Positions 7,399-14,655 of a stretch of DNA of 31,983 nt are shown one piece after another. This DNA comes from Candidatus Peribacter sp. UBA6535 (GTDB taxonomy: Bacteria; Patescibacteriota; Gracilibacteria; Peribacterales; Peribacteraceae). The notes below the pieces were generated by a model. The model was given only the letters and a program-made list of their open reading frames with translations. It was not told the origin of the DNA and did no database searches. How positions within the stretch are numbered: position 1 is the stretch's first letter; every line of letters starts with the position of its first letter. A program made the position numbers and the translations under genes. Location of the stretch: the NCBI GenBank assembly GCA_002436205.1, contig DJKT01000040.1:1-31983 (forward strand), read 5' to 3'.

Positions 7399-9411
7399 TC
7401 ATAATTGTAGATACTTCTCTGCAGCTTTTCTTGCTCGTACTACAAGCTCTGGATTTAGTAAGTTTGCGACTGATACTTCCGGAATTCCACTTTGCCGAAG
7501 TCCGAACATTTCTCCAGGTCCCCGAAGTTTTAAGTCGATCTCTGCCAAATGAAATCCTGAGTCGTGTTTTTCCATAGCTTTAAGTCTCGCACTGCGTGCT
7601 TGCTCTGGATTTGTTGTAAAGAGGAAGCAATGACTCTTGATATCACTACGTCCTACACGACCACGAAACTGATGGAGTTGGGAAAGACCAAATCGCTCTG
7701 AGCCTTCTATAACAATAATAGTAGAGTTTGGAATATCAATTCCAACTTCGATAACAGATGTTGAAACAAGAATGTCATACTCCTTCTCTTTAAATGCTCG
7801 CATGATTTGCTCTTTTTCTTGCGGTGTCATTTTTCCATGCAATGATGCAATCTTTCTATGACTAAAACTTTCATCAAGCCTCTTCTTTTCTGCTTCGACG
7901 TTCTTAATTTCTGAAAAATCCTCGTTCGTGGACTCCTTAATCAGCGGACATATAACAAACGCTTGTCTCCCTGCTTCAATCTCCTTATCAATAAAGAGCT
8001 CTACAGTTTTTCGATCTGTAGGAGACACTACTTTTGTATGAATGGGTTTTCTGTTGCCTGGCTTCTCTGTAAGAACAGAAAGATCGTGATGACCATAGGC
8101 TGTAAGAGCGAGTGTTCTTGGAATTGGTGTTGCTGTCATACTTAAAAAGTGTGGACTTCCTTTACTCTTTAGTCTTTCGCGCTGCGCAACTCCGAACCTG
8201 TGTTGCTCATCCACAATGACAAGGCGTAAATTCTCAAACTGTACTTTGCCTTCGATGAGCGCATGTGTTCCGATAATCAAATCAAAGTTTCCGGTTTGGA
8301 TACTAGCGCGAATTTCTTCTCCTTGTGCCTTTGGCACAGATCCGGTGAGAAGTGCTACCTTAGGACAAGGCATGGAAATCCCCTCTTTTTGACAGTAATT
8401 ATGAAAGCCTACAAGAGTTTTCCCAATGGACTCTGTATGCTGTTTTGCCAGTACCTCAGTTGGAACCATAAATGCGCATTGACCTCCATGTTCAATGACA
8501 TTAGCAATCACAGCAGTTGCGACGAGTGTTTTTCCAGATCCGACATCTCCTTCCAGTAGTCTCGACATTGGTACATCATTTTCCATATCAGTAAGAATTT
8601 CAAAGATCGCTACTTTCTGACTATCGGTAGGAGTAAATTTAAGTGAAGCAAAGAAATCTTTTATCAGATCGATGTTCATAGGAATTATAAATTTCTCGTT
8701 TCGCGTACCCTGCCACTCCTTTTTTCGTTCAAGAGCTTCTATCTGCATTTCATACAATTCCTCGAATGCGAAGCGATTGAGTGCTCGCTCAACTTGCTGT
8801 GGGTCTTCTGGAAAATGCATAGCATATACTGCCTGCGCTCTTGGAGGAAAGTTTTCATCTTCTAGAATCTCATGAGGCATTGTCTCTCGGATGTCTTCTA
8901 TTGATTCTTTTATCAGACTGATCTTTTCTCGAAGCCATTTCGTATTAATCTTGTCATGCTGAGGATAGATTGGAACAAGTCGACCGGAATGCACAAGGTC
9001 GCCCCCGCCCTGCTTTTCAAAAGTAGGACTTTGCATTTGCAACTTGTACCCATTCTCAATCAGCTTCCCTGTAAGCACTATGCCCTCACCTTCACTCAAC
9101 ATACGTTTTATGTGAGGTTGATTAAACCAAATCACTTCACAAACAGTCCCTTCTGAGTCTGTGAACTTCCCCGTCACAAGCTGTTTTCCTGTACGTGTTC
9201 GTATCAGTCTGATTTTTTCTACAGATCCGGAAACTGTAACTTTTGTATCAAGCGGTGCAGTCCCCAATGTATGCATTGTGGAAAGATCTTCATGTGCCCG
9301 TGGAAGGTACAGCAGCAAATCTTCTACTGTACGTAGACCCATTTCATCTAGTACAGCAATGTATTCTTTGGTCGTTCGTAGTACCTGAGAAAGAGGGGTT
9401 GAGAGTTGCAT
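7399..9411 (-). CDS. recG: ATP-dependent DNA helicase RecG
   Basis: 670 residues from ATG 9411. RecG is a superfamily 2 helicase that remodels stalled forks and Holliday junctions. In order: the N-terminal wedge/OB region with TPLSQVLRTTKEYIAVLDEMGL and DLLLYLPRAHED; Walker A GDVGSGKT (about 287-294); DEQHRFGVAQR as motif II (about 398-408); motif III SMTATPIPRTLALT; and motif VI QLHQFRGRVGRSD. The C-terminus FGLRQSGIPE is typical. The length is normal, slightly shorter than E. coli RecG (693). The start is set by a TATACT -10 box 6 nt upstream on the minus strand, divergent from the 9437 gene. Confidence 0.97.
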   Translation of the reverse strand: MQLSTPLSQVLRTTKEYIAVLDEMGLRTVEDLLLYLPRAHEDLSTMHTLGTAPLDTKVTVSGSVEKIRLIRTRTGKQLVTGKFTDSEGTVCEVIWFNQPHIKRMLSEGEGIVLTGKLIENGYKLQMQSPTFEKQGGGDLVHSGRLVPIYPQHDKINTKWLREKISLIKESIEDIRETMPHEILEDENFPPRAQAVYAMHFPEDPQQVERALNRFAFEELYEMQIEALERKKEWQGTRNEKFIIPMNIDLIKDFFASLKFTPTDSQKVAIFEILTDMENDVPMSRLLEGDVGSGKTLVATAVIANVIEHGGQCAFMVPTEVLAKQHTESIGKTLVGFHNYCQKEGISMPCPKVALLTGSVPKAQGEEIRASIQTGNFDLIIGTHALIEGKVQFENLRLVIVDEQHRFGVAQRERLKSKGSPHFLSMTATPIPRTLALTAYGHHDLSVLTEKPGNRKPIHTKVVSPTDRKTVELFIDKEIEAGRQAFVICPLIKESTNEDFSEIKNVEAEKKRLDESFSHRKIASLHGKMTPQEKEQIMRAFKEKEYDILVSTSVIEVGIDIPNSTIIVIEGSERFGLSQLHQFRGRVGRSDIKSHCFLFTTNPEQARSARLKAMEKHDSGFHLAEIDLKLRGPGEMFGLRQSGIPEVSVANLLNPELVVRARKAAEKYLQL

Positions 9412-9417
9412 GAGAGT

Positions 9418-9430
9418 AGTATACGATACT
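9418..9430. promoter_or_regulatory. Divergent -10 boxes for recG and the 9437 gene
   Basis: Minus strand: TATACT (9423-9418), 6 nt, then ATG 9411. Plus strand: GATACT (9425-9430), 6 nt, then ATG 9437. The two -10 hexamers are only 1 nt apart, so RNA polymerase can hardly occupy both at once. Both predicted starts fall on the A of the start codon. Confidence 0.5.
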
Positions 9431-9436
9431 CTCCTT

Positions 9437-9988
9437 ATGAAACGCATCATAGCTCTCACAATTATTGCTGCCGGGTTGATCCCAAGCCTACCAGTGCACT
9501 ACGCAGGTGCATCTGTACCAAACCAAACTGCTCTCCAGCGACACTGCAGAGACCGACTTGGTTTTGGACAAACAGAGCCTGTGTATGGGTCACTTCTATT
9601 GCAATTACGGCGTTGTATAGATAACACAAGAGAGCAATATGAGCATGCTTCTCGTCTTCTTCGCCGAGCAGGTGTTACACACTATTCTACTGTTACAAGA
9701 GAGAATGTAAGACATGGTAAAGAAACTCAGCGCACACTAAATACTCGAATGCAAGACCAAGAGCGTACGCGACTATCGTATTACCATAATGTGCCTCTGG
9801 CTGATCGCGAATTTATTCTGCAAGAACACAGACGAAGCAAAAGGCTTCTGGTGCAAGAGCAAGAGAGACGGCTTTTGCGTCAAAGGCGTGCAAAACTCCA
9901 CCGCTGGAGACAAGCAATTCAGACGTGTAGGTATTACGTTTCGGAAGATCGCCACGATTGCGTACAATATGAGCTAACAGCTCCGTAA
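9437..9988 (+). CDS. Secreted Arg-rich helical protein
   Basis: 183 residues from ATG 9437. A signal peptide (KRIIALTIIAAGLIPSLPVHYAGA) is followed by a mature part very rich in Arg, Gln and Glu with strong helical character (RRSKRLLVQEQERRLLRQRRAKLHRW is one segment, broken here only by composition). Four Cys near both ends may form disulfides, fitting the DsbA-like oxidase in the region. It resembles the 10353 product in design (signal, Cys, Arg-rich helix, Cys near the end) and may be a distant paralogue. The function is unknown. Confidence 0.65.
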   Translation: MKRIIALTIIAAGLIPSLPVHYAGASVPNQTALQRHCRDRLGFGQTEPVYGSLLLQLRRCIDNTREQYEHASRLLRRAGVTHYSTVTRENVRHGKETQRTLNTRMQDQERTRLSYYHNVPLADREFILQEHRRSKRLLVQEQERRLLRQRRAKLHRWRQAIQTCRYYVSEDRHDCVQYELTAP

Positions 9989-9989
9989 G

Positions 9990-10253
9990 CTATTTACGCT
10001 TTCCCCAACGCCACTTTAGTGGATCTTGCATTTTTTTCTCAAAAAATAGGCTAGCAAGTCCTGAAATAATAAGAACATCAAGTACAAATCGAATGGTTTC
10101 GGCCCTTGTAGGACCTGGTTCTACAATAACGTGATTAATACACGCAGACAGTAATACTACTACGAGCAATGCAAGAGTTGCGACCCACCCCTCCCAACTG
10201 ACTGGGTAAAATCCATATCCATATCGCTTTGGTTTAAACCAATATTTTGTCAT
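9990..10253 (-). CDS. Small two-helix membrane protein with YGYGFYP motif
   Basis: 87 residues from ATG 10253. The N-terminal signature W-F-K-P-K-R-Y-G-Y-G-F-Y-P-V-S-W-E-G-W is followed by a membrane segment (VATLALLVVVLLSACI) and a second one (FVLDVLIISGLASLFF), with a basic tail. The motif suggests a conserved small membrane protein family, but I cannot assign a function. The start is chosen by a perfect TATAAT 6 nt upstream. It converges on the 9437 gene with a 1-nt gap. Confidence 0.7.
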   Translation of the reverse strand: MTKYWFKPKRYGYGFYPVSWEGWVATLALLVVVLLSACINHVIVEPGPTRAETIRFVLDVLIISGLASLFFEKKMQDPLKWRWGKRK

Positions 10254-10259
10254 ACACCT

Positions 10260-10265
10260 ATTATA
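10260..10265 (-). promoter_or_regulatory. -10 box TATAAT of the 10253 gene
   Basis: A perfect TATAAT on the minus strand (10265-10260) with 6 nt to ATG 10253, which predicts a leaderless transcript. Confidence 0.5.
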
Positions 10266-10352
10266 AAGAAAACGTACCAATTGTCATCTTGATCACTTTG
10301 TCATTACGAATTTATTGCACAAACACAGAAATATCCTGAAAATAGGAACCTG

Positions 10353-10928
10353 ATGAAGCGCATAGGTCTCATCTTTGTCGGGATTCTTCTTTTTGCACCG
10401 AGAGCTTCGGCGCAAACGGTGTCTAATACCATTATTGATGACTGCAAAGCGCTATATCCACTTGAGACTACAGAAATAAACTTTGTGACTGAAAGTACGG
10501 GGCACGACCCGAGGCAGTTTCTTATAAGGCGTTGTATAACGACAGAACGAAAACGTATTCTTAATGAACGCCGAACAGAAAGGCAGCGCATTCGTGATGC
10601 ATCTCACTATGACAGATCTGCAGCTCGTACTCAGCAGCTTCGCGCTGAGTCAGAAAACTACTTGCAGGATGCTATTCGCAGACAAAATCTAAAGGAACAA
10701 CGTTTCCGATCACGCACAAACCTTCTTTCTCCAGATATTTTTTATGAAGGTCGCAGAAGTCGAAGATCTATTATCAGAGCGGCTGAGGGCATAGATCGTA
10801 TCAATGCTATTCGAAGAAATCTTCGTGCTGCAGATCGCCCAGATCCATGCACGAGTATCGGTGCTATTCGACAATTCAATAATCCTTGCAGAAACTACGG
10901 TTCTGTAAGAGGGAGGATACGACGCTAA
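10353..10928 (+). CDS. Secreted Arg-rich helical protein
   Basis: 191 residues. A clear signal peptide (MKRIGLIFVGILLFAPRASA, cleavage after ASA at about 20) leads into an Arg-rich helical body with heptad-like R/E/Q runs and Cys residues near both ends. AGGA (10344-10347) 5 nt before ATG may act as a weak ribosome-binding site. It matches the general design of the 9437 product, and the pair flanks the 10253 membrane protein. It may bind an acidic polymer such as nucleic acid or teichoic-type polymers, but this is guesswork from charge. Confidence 0.65.
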   Translation: MKRIGLIFVGILLFAPRASAQTVSNTIIDDCKALYPLETTEINFVTESTGHDPRQFLIRRCITTERKRILNERRTERQRIRDASHYDRSAARTQQLRAESENYLQDAIRRQNLKEQRFRSRTNLLSPDIFYEGRRSRRSIIRAAEGIDRINAIRRNLRAADRPDPCTSIGAIRQFNNPCRNYGSVRGRIRR

Positions 10929-10939
10929 TTTGAATGAAT

Positions 10940-11016
10940 TGGTCGGGGTGAGAGGACTCGAACCTCCGACCCCACGCTCCCAAAGCGCGTACTCTAGCCA
11001 ACTGAGCTACACCCCG
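10940..11016 (-). tRNA. tRNA-Pro (anticodon TGG), CCA encoded
   Basis: On the minus strand the acceptor CGGGGTG pairs with CACCCCG. The D stem is GCTC/GAGT-type. The anticodon stem CGCGC/GCGTG encloses TTTGGGA, giving TGG. The T loop is TTCGAGT. Discriminator A and an encoded CCA end at 10940. Confidence 0.93.
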
Positions 11017-11073
11017 ACGAAGCAGATTTTATGCTAAAAAAAGAGCAATAGCTAGAGTACCACTGTTTTTTAT

Positions 11074-11086
11074 TGAGCTACACCCC
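11074..11086 (-). repeat. tRNA-Pro 5'-end fragment duplicated next to the tRNA
   Basis: TGAGCTACACCCC occurs here and at 11003-11015 inside tRNA-Pro, 71 nt apart. Nearby GCTAGAGTAC (11051-11060) is the reverse complement of GTACTCTAGC (10989-10998) of the same tRNA. It looks like a partial, rearranged copy of the tRNA 5' half. Confidence 0.55.
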
Positions 11087-11427
11087 TACCTCTCTCGCTC
11101 AATACTCACATGGGCTAGTGGGTCGTCTTTCTTTTTGGTCTGATCTTTAAGCTCCTCCTCTTTATCCCATTTCACCTTGTTTGCACACCACTTGCCAAAC
11201 CGCTGGGCAGTAAATTGCATCTTTCCTCTGCTTACACACCACTCAATGCATCGGTCAAGTTCTGCAGTCATTCCCTGCACCCTACCGTAGTATCTATGAA
11301 CAATAAGTGAAAAATGCTGAGGCTCTGCTTTTTTGCAGCTGATTCCTACGAGTTTGCACGCATCTTTCGCATGCTCTGCAAGCTTCTCAGCAAGTTCCCG
11401 TTGAGTAACTGTTAGCTCGATTGCCAT
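11086..11427 (-). CDS. Small hypothetical protein downstream of the TrmH-like gene
   Basis: 113 residues. It starts 6 nt after the stop of the SpoU-type methyltransferase, so it is probably the last gene of the purQ - methyltransferase - 11427 operon. It is a helical, Lys/Glu-rich protein with Cys at several positions (CKLVGISCKK, CIEWC, CANK), a charged C-terminus and no membrane segment. Its TAG stop lies inside the duplicated tRNA-Pro fragment, which suggests the 3' end was reshaped by that rearrangement. The family is not recognised. Confidence 0.55.
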   Translation of the reverse strand: MAIELTVTQRELAEKLAEHAKDACKLVGISCKKAEPQHFSLIVHRYYGRVQGMTAELDRCIEWCVSRGKMQFTAQRFGKWCANKVKWDKEEELKDQTKKKDDPLAHVSIERER

Positions 11428-11433
11428 ACCGTA

Positions 11434-11898
11434 CTAGTATACTGAATTGCGCAAGTAATGCAGTGCAATTCCCAAAGCAACTGATACATTGAGTGACTCC
11501 TTTTTTCCATGCATAGGGATATAGACAACGTCGTCACAGACATCGATGATTTCTCTTGGTACTCCTGTAACTTCATGCCCTACAACAAGACAAGTTTTTT
11601 CAGGCGGGGAATACTTCGAAACTTCCTGAGCGCCTTCTTTAATCTCTAGCGCAACGACGTTCCACCTATCTGATTTGAGTTTTTCGATCACTTTTACGGG
11701 ATCTTCGCTGTATTCCCAGTCGATCCAATCCTCTGCTCCGATTGCTGTTTTTGAGATTTCTCTCCGCGGAGGTGTTGCTGTATATCCTGTCAGGTAGATC
11801 TTTTCGACATTCATCGCATCGCTCGTACGAAAAAACGACCCCACATTCCAAAGCGACCTGATATTATGAGCCAGAAGAGTAATCCTCTTTTCTTCCAT
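11434..11898 (-). CDS. SpoU/TrmH family RNA 2'-O-methyltransferase
   Basis: 154 residues, the length of a minimal SPOUT domain without the N-terminal substrate domain, as in TrmL/TrmH-like enzymes. Motif 1 is HNIRSLWNVGSFFRTSDA (Asn, Gly and Arg of the active site). Motif 2 is CLVVGHEVTGV and motif 3 IPMHGKKESLNVSVALGI, which form the trefoil knot that binds S-adenosylmethionine. It methylates ribose 2'-OH in tRNA or rRNA; the exact target cannot be told. The start codon overlaps the purQ stop by one base (TAATG), so translation is coupled. Confidence 0.9.
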   Translation of the reverse strand: MEEKRITLLAHNIRSLWNVGSFFRTSDAMNVEKIYLTGYTATPPRREISKTAIGAEDWIDWEYSEDPVKVIEKLKSDRWNVVALEIKEGAQEVSKYSPPEKTCLVVGHEVTGVPREIIDVCDDVVYIPMHGKKESLNVSVALGIALHYLRNSVY

Positions 11899-13142
11899 TA
11901 CAGAAGTTCTAGTGTACTGGAGTGCGGGTTACCGAATATCTCTAACACATCACTGTTACAGACCTCTTTCTTTGTTACACCACTGCAGACATAGCATACT
12001 CCTGTCTGACTCCCCTCCTTTAAGCCTGCAGATCCTGTGTCGGGAATATCTCTTCTTAGAAGCACAACTTGCTGCTTATCTATATCGAGTGGTACTTCTT
12101 TTTTTGCGTCGCTATCCCATGAAAAAAACTCTTTACCTCTCCTAATAGCAGCCTTCTCTTTATTCGCATTAAAAAGCGAGATGGTTCCCAGAACTTCTTG
12201 CGGGTTGCCCGTTAGGGAGAAGTACTTCATTTGCTTTAAGCTGATATCTTTCAGTTGCCTTCTTGCGGCCTGTTCGACTGTTCGCTCCTCATTGTTTACA
12301 ATTATAGTCTCAATGAATATTTCGACTCCCACGGGGTCTCTTTGTCGAAGATCTACTGCAGAGTTGTTGTTATTTCCTGCCTGCCGGCAGGCAGGTTTAC
12401 AACAATCGTCTTTATTTACCGGGTGTGCCTCGATCCATTTCTTGACCGACGCAAAATATGGATCTCCTTTTGGTGTACGTTCTGGGTGTGGCATGAGGGC
12501 AACAACATTTCCTTCCAAGTTACAGAGTCCTGCAATTGCATATTCTGACCCATTTGGCGTTACTACTTTGTCTTCTGAAACATTTCCTTCTTCACTGCAG
12601 TACTGGAATGCTATTTGATTGTTGGCCTTAAGTTTCTCGAATAGATCTTTATCCGTTGTCGTAAACCTGCCCTCTCCGTGTGCGATTGGCATATGCATGG
12701 TTCCTTCCCAATTACTGGTGCAGCATCGATCTCTGTCACAACTAGGTGTTACCCAGATCCACTCACTCAAAAATCCTGTAGCCTCACCATCCACTGCATT
12801 GTGCGCCAAGCTCATCTGCAGCCCATCTGCATTTGGGATTAAGCCGGACTCGACAAGTACCTGTGCTCCGTTACAGTTTCCGATAACAACTTTACCTTTC
12901 GCTGCTTCTTCTTTGATAAATTCGAGGATTGGGTCTCTCGCAGAGATCATCCCAGCGCGCCCTCGGTCTTCGTAACTAAATCCTCCAGGAATAAAGTAGC
13001 CATCAATGTCTCCGAGCTTTGATACATCGTCATTCCATCGAAAGAACACTGCTTCCATATCTGCATTGCGTATAGCCCGAACAGACTCAACTTCACAGTT
13101 ATTTCCCGGAAAAGACAGTACGGCAATCTTCAGTTTGCTCAT
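11898..13142 (-). CDS. purQ: Phosphoribosylformylglycinamidine synthase, glutaminase subunit PurQ with C-terminal extension
   Basis: 414 residues; a stand-alone PurQ is about 220-270. The N-terminal 240 residues are a class I glutamine amidotransferase: FPGNNCEVE start, GYFIPGGFSYEDRGRAG, nucleophile C90 in GNCNGAQ, and the His-Glu pair in MPHPERTP (about 218-220). It supplies ammonia for step 4 of purine synthesis. Residues about 249-257 (C-K-P-A-C-R-Q-A-G) are encoded by an inserted palindrome. The rest (about 265-414) is not recognised; it may be a PurS-like or regulatory domain. No purL lies beside it. It has its own -10 TACAAT 6 nt upstream. Confidence 0.88.
   Translation of the reverse strand: MSKLKIAVLSFPGNNCEVESVRAIRNADMEAVFFRWNDDVSKLGDIDGYFIPGGFSYEDRGRAGMISARDPILEFIKEEAAKGKVVIGNCNGAQVLVESGLIPNADGLQMSLAHNAVDGEATGFLSEWIWVTPSCDRDRCCTSNWEGTMHMPIAHGEGRFTTTDKDLFEKLKANNQIAFQYCSEEGNVSEDKVVTPNGSEYAIAGLCNLEGNVVALMPHPERTPKGDPYFASVKKWIEAHPVNKDDCCKPACRQAGNNNNSAVDLRQRDPVGVEIFIETIIVNNEERTVEQAARRQLKDISLKQMKYFSLTGNPQEVLGTISLFNANKEKAAIRRGKEFFSWDSDAKKEVPLDIDKQQVVLLRRDIPDTGSAGLKEGSQTGVCYVCSGVTKKEVCNSDVLEIFGNPHSSTLELL
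12376..12395. repeat. Perfect 20-bp palindrome inserted in frame in purQ
   Basis: CCTGCCTGCC / GGCAGGCAGG is a perfect inverted repeat. Outer arms TTGTTGT (12364-12370) / ACAACAA (12399-12405) extend the hairpin across small internal loops. From general knowledge, GC-rich palindromes of this kind occur at many loci of CPR genomes. Here it adds a Cys-Pro-Ala-Cys segment between the amidotransferase domain and the C-terminal extension without breaking the frame. Confidence 0.8.
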
Positions 13143-13148
13143 GGCCAG

Positions 13149-13154
13149 ATTGTA
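13149..13154 (-). promoter_or_regulatory. -10 box TACAAT of purQ
   Basis: TACAAT on the minus strand (13154-13149) with 6 nt to ATG 13142. It sits in the 14-nt gap after frr and predicts a leaderless purQ transcript. Confidence 0.45.
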
Positions 13155-13156
13155 CC

Positions 13157-13699
13157 CTAAACGGTCATGACTTCCTCTTCTTTTGCCTTCTTACTTTCAT
13201 CAATTTTCTCATTTGCAGCTTTAACTGCTTTTTCGAGCTCTTCGAGTAACGTATAGCGTACATCCTCATCCTTCTCATTATCCTTAATATCATCATGTGC
13301 AGATTGACGTTGCTGACGTATGGAGATACGACCTTCTTCTGCAAGTTGGTGCACAATCTTGACCAATTGACTACGGCGCTCTTCTGTCATTGGAGGAAGG
13401 TTCAGCCGAATCACAGAGCCATCATTTACAGGGCTTACTCCAAGATCGGCTTTCGTTAGGGCTGTCTCTACAGCAGCAAGAGTTCCTGCATCCCACGGTT
13501 GCACAACAATCGTCTTTGCATCTTGCACACTCACTCCAGCAACTGCCTTGAGTGGCTGGTTTTGCCCATACGCTTCTACAACAACATTTTCAACGAGTGC
13601 CGCGTTTGCGCGTCCTGTTTGCAGTTTTGCAAACTCAGAATGCAGATACGCCAGTACTTTTTCTGCCTCTGTGTTGAATATTTCTATGCGCTTGTCCAT
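13157..13699 (-). CDS. frr: Ribosome recycling factor
   Basis: 180 residues from ATG 13699, close to the usual 185. RRF dissociates post-termination ribosomes with EF-G. Signatures: helix 1 SEFAKLQTGRANAALVENVVVEAYG, domain II LKAVAGVSVQDAKTIVVQPWD, NDGSVIRLNLPPMTEERRSQLVK, and the C-terminal helix RISIRQQRQSAHDDIK. An upstream in-frame ATG (13735) would add 12 residues encoded by a tandem repeat and is rejected. pyrH lies upstream, the conserved bacterial order pyrH-frr. Confidence 0.96.
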   Translation of the reverse strand: MDKRIEIFNTEAEKVLAYLHSEFAKLQTGRANAALVENVVVEAYGQNQPLKAVAGVSVQDAKTIVVQPWDAGTLAAVETALTKADLGVSPVNDGSVIRLNLPPMTEERRSQLVKIVHQLAEEGRISIRQQRQSAHDDIKDNEKDEDVRYTLLEELEKAVKAANEKIDESKKAKEEEVMTV

Positions 13700-13707
13700 A
13701 TATTTAG

Positions 13708-13713
13708 ATTGTA
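13708..13713 (-). promoter_or_regulatory. -10 box TACAAT of frr
   Basis: TACAAT on the minus strand (13713-13708), 8 nt before ATG 13699, so any leader would be one or two bases. Confidence 0.4.
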
Positions 13714-13720
13714 GCAAATA

Positions 13721-13748
13721 ATTTTCAATCATCAATTTTCAATCATCA
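13721..13748. repeat. 14-bp tandem repeat between pyrH and frr
   Basis: ATTTTCAATCATCA is present twice in a row (13721-13734, 13735-13748), followed by a partial third unit ATT. It fills most of the intergenic gap. It is probably replication slippage, and no function is evident. Confidence 0.8.
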
Positions 13749-13753
13749 ATTTC

Positions 13754-14461
13754 TTAGCCATGTACTAGAGTACCTATCGCTTCACCCTTGGCCGCTTTTA
13801 GCAAGGAACCATCTGCGGCAAATTTGAATACTCTAATTGGTAAATTTTGATCCATGCACAAACTGAATGCTGCTTGGTCCATCACATTAAGATGCTGTTC
13901 GATGGCATCTTGGTACGAGAGCTCGTCATATTTCTTTGCATCACTGTGCTTGTTTGGATCTTTGTCATACACACCGTCAACATTTGTAGCTTTAAGTAAC
14001 ACATCACACTGAAGTTCTAGTGCCCTAAGGGCTGCTGCACTGTCGGTTGTAAAGTACGGGTTTCCCGTCCCTCCTGCACAGATTACTACTCTCCCCTTCT
14101 CCAAGTGCCTTTCTGCTCTGCGTTTGAGATACGGCTCTGCAAGTTGTGGGACATTCACCGCACTACAGACACGAGTATACTGATCTAAAGATTCCAAAGC
14201 AGACTGAAGTCCGACACCATTCATAATGGTTGCAAGCATTCCGATGGCGTCTGATGACGTTCGCTCTATTCCACTATCTTGTGTATCGCGGAACCTCCAA
14301 ATGTTTCCACCACCAACAACAACAGCTACCTCAAACCCCGCATCAACTACTTCTTTGATACTTTTGGCGACCTCTTCTAGCGCTTCTTGGTGTAAACCAA
14401 ATCCGTCTTCCCGAGCGAAGAGCTCTCCAGAAAGCTTGATCATGATGCGTTTACCGTTCAT
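13754..14461 (-). CDS. pyrH: Uridylate kinase (UMP kinase)
   Basis: 235 residues, normal for bacterial PyrH of the amino-acid-kinase fold; it makes UDP from UMP. Signatures: the N-terminal IMIKLSGELFA phosphate-binding segment, VVVGGGNIWR, TSSDAIGMLATIMNG, VICAGGTGNPYFTTDSAAALRA and LLKATNVDGVYDKDP. A TATCCT box lies 7 nt upstream of the ATG. It is the first gene of the minus-strand pyrH-frr-purQ-methyltransferase run and is divergent from tRNA-Arg. Confidence 0.97.
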   Translation of the reverse strand: MNGKRIMIKLSGELFAREDGFGLHQEALEEVAKSIKEVVDAGFEVAVVVGGGNIWRFRDTQDSGIERTSSDAIGMLATIMNGVGLQSALESLDQYTRVCSAVNVPQLAEPYLKRRAERHLEKGRVVICAGGTGNPYFTTDSAAALRALELQCDVLLKATNVDGVYDKDPNKHSDAKKYDELSYQDAIEQHLNVMDQAAFSLCMDQNLPIRVFKFAADGSLLKAAKGEAIGTLVHG

Positions 14462-14468
14462 CCGCAGT

Positions 14469-14474
14469 AGGATA
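14469..14474 (-). promoter_or_regulatory. -10 box TATCCT of pyrH
   Basis: TATCCT on the minus strand (14474-14469), 7 nt before ATG 14461, consistent with a leaderless mRNA. Confidence 0.4.
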
Positions 14475-14578
14475 CTGCATTTGAAGGAGAAATCAAGGCT
14501 TCGTTAATGTGGCTAAATGTGATAGAATGTGTAGAATAAGCCTCGAATTTATATTTACATCACAGCATTATCAAACAC

Positions 14579-14655
14579 GCCCCGGTAGCTCAGCTGGATA
14601 GAGCAGCACCCTTCTAAGGTGAAGGTCAGAGGTTCGAATCCTCTCCGGGGTACCA
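14579..14655 (+). tRNA. tRNA-Arg (anticodon TCT), integration target
   Basis: The acceptor GCCCCGG (14579-14585) pairs with CCGGGGT (14645-14651). The D stem is GCTC/GAGC. The anticodon stem GCACC/GGTGA has a terminal G-A mismatch and loop CTTCTAA, giving TCT. The T stem AGAGG/CCTCT encloses TTCGAAT. Discriminator A and an encoded CCA follow. Its last 30 nt overlap the recombinase gene on the other strand, so this 3' end is the left junction of the element. Confidence 0.94.

Noticed and set aside
12037..12618. Long plus-strand ORF of 193 codons
   Set aside because: It runs opposite the purQ coding sequence, has low-complexity composition and no start signals.
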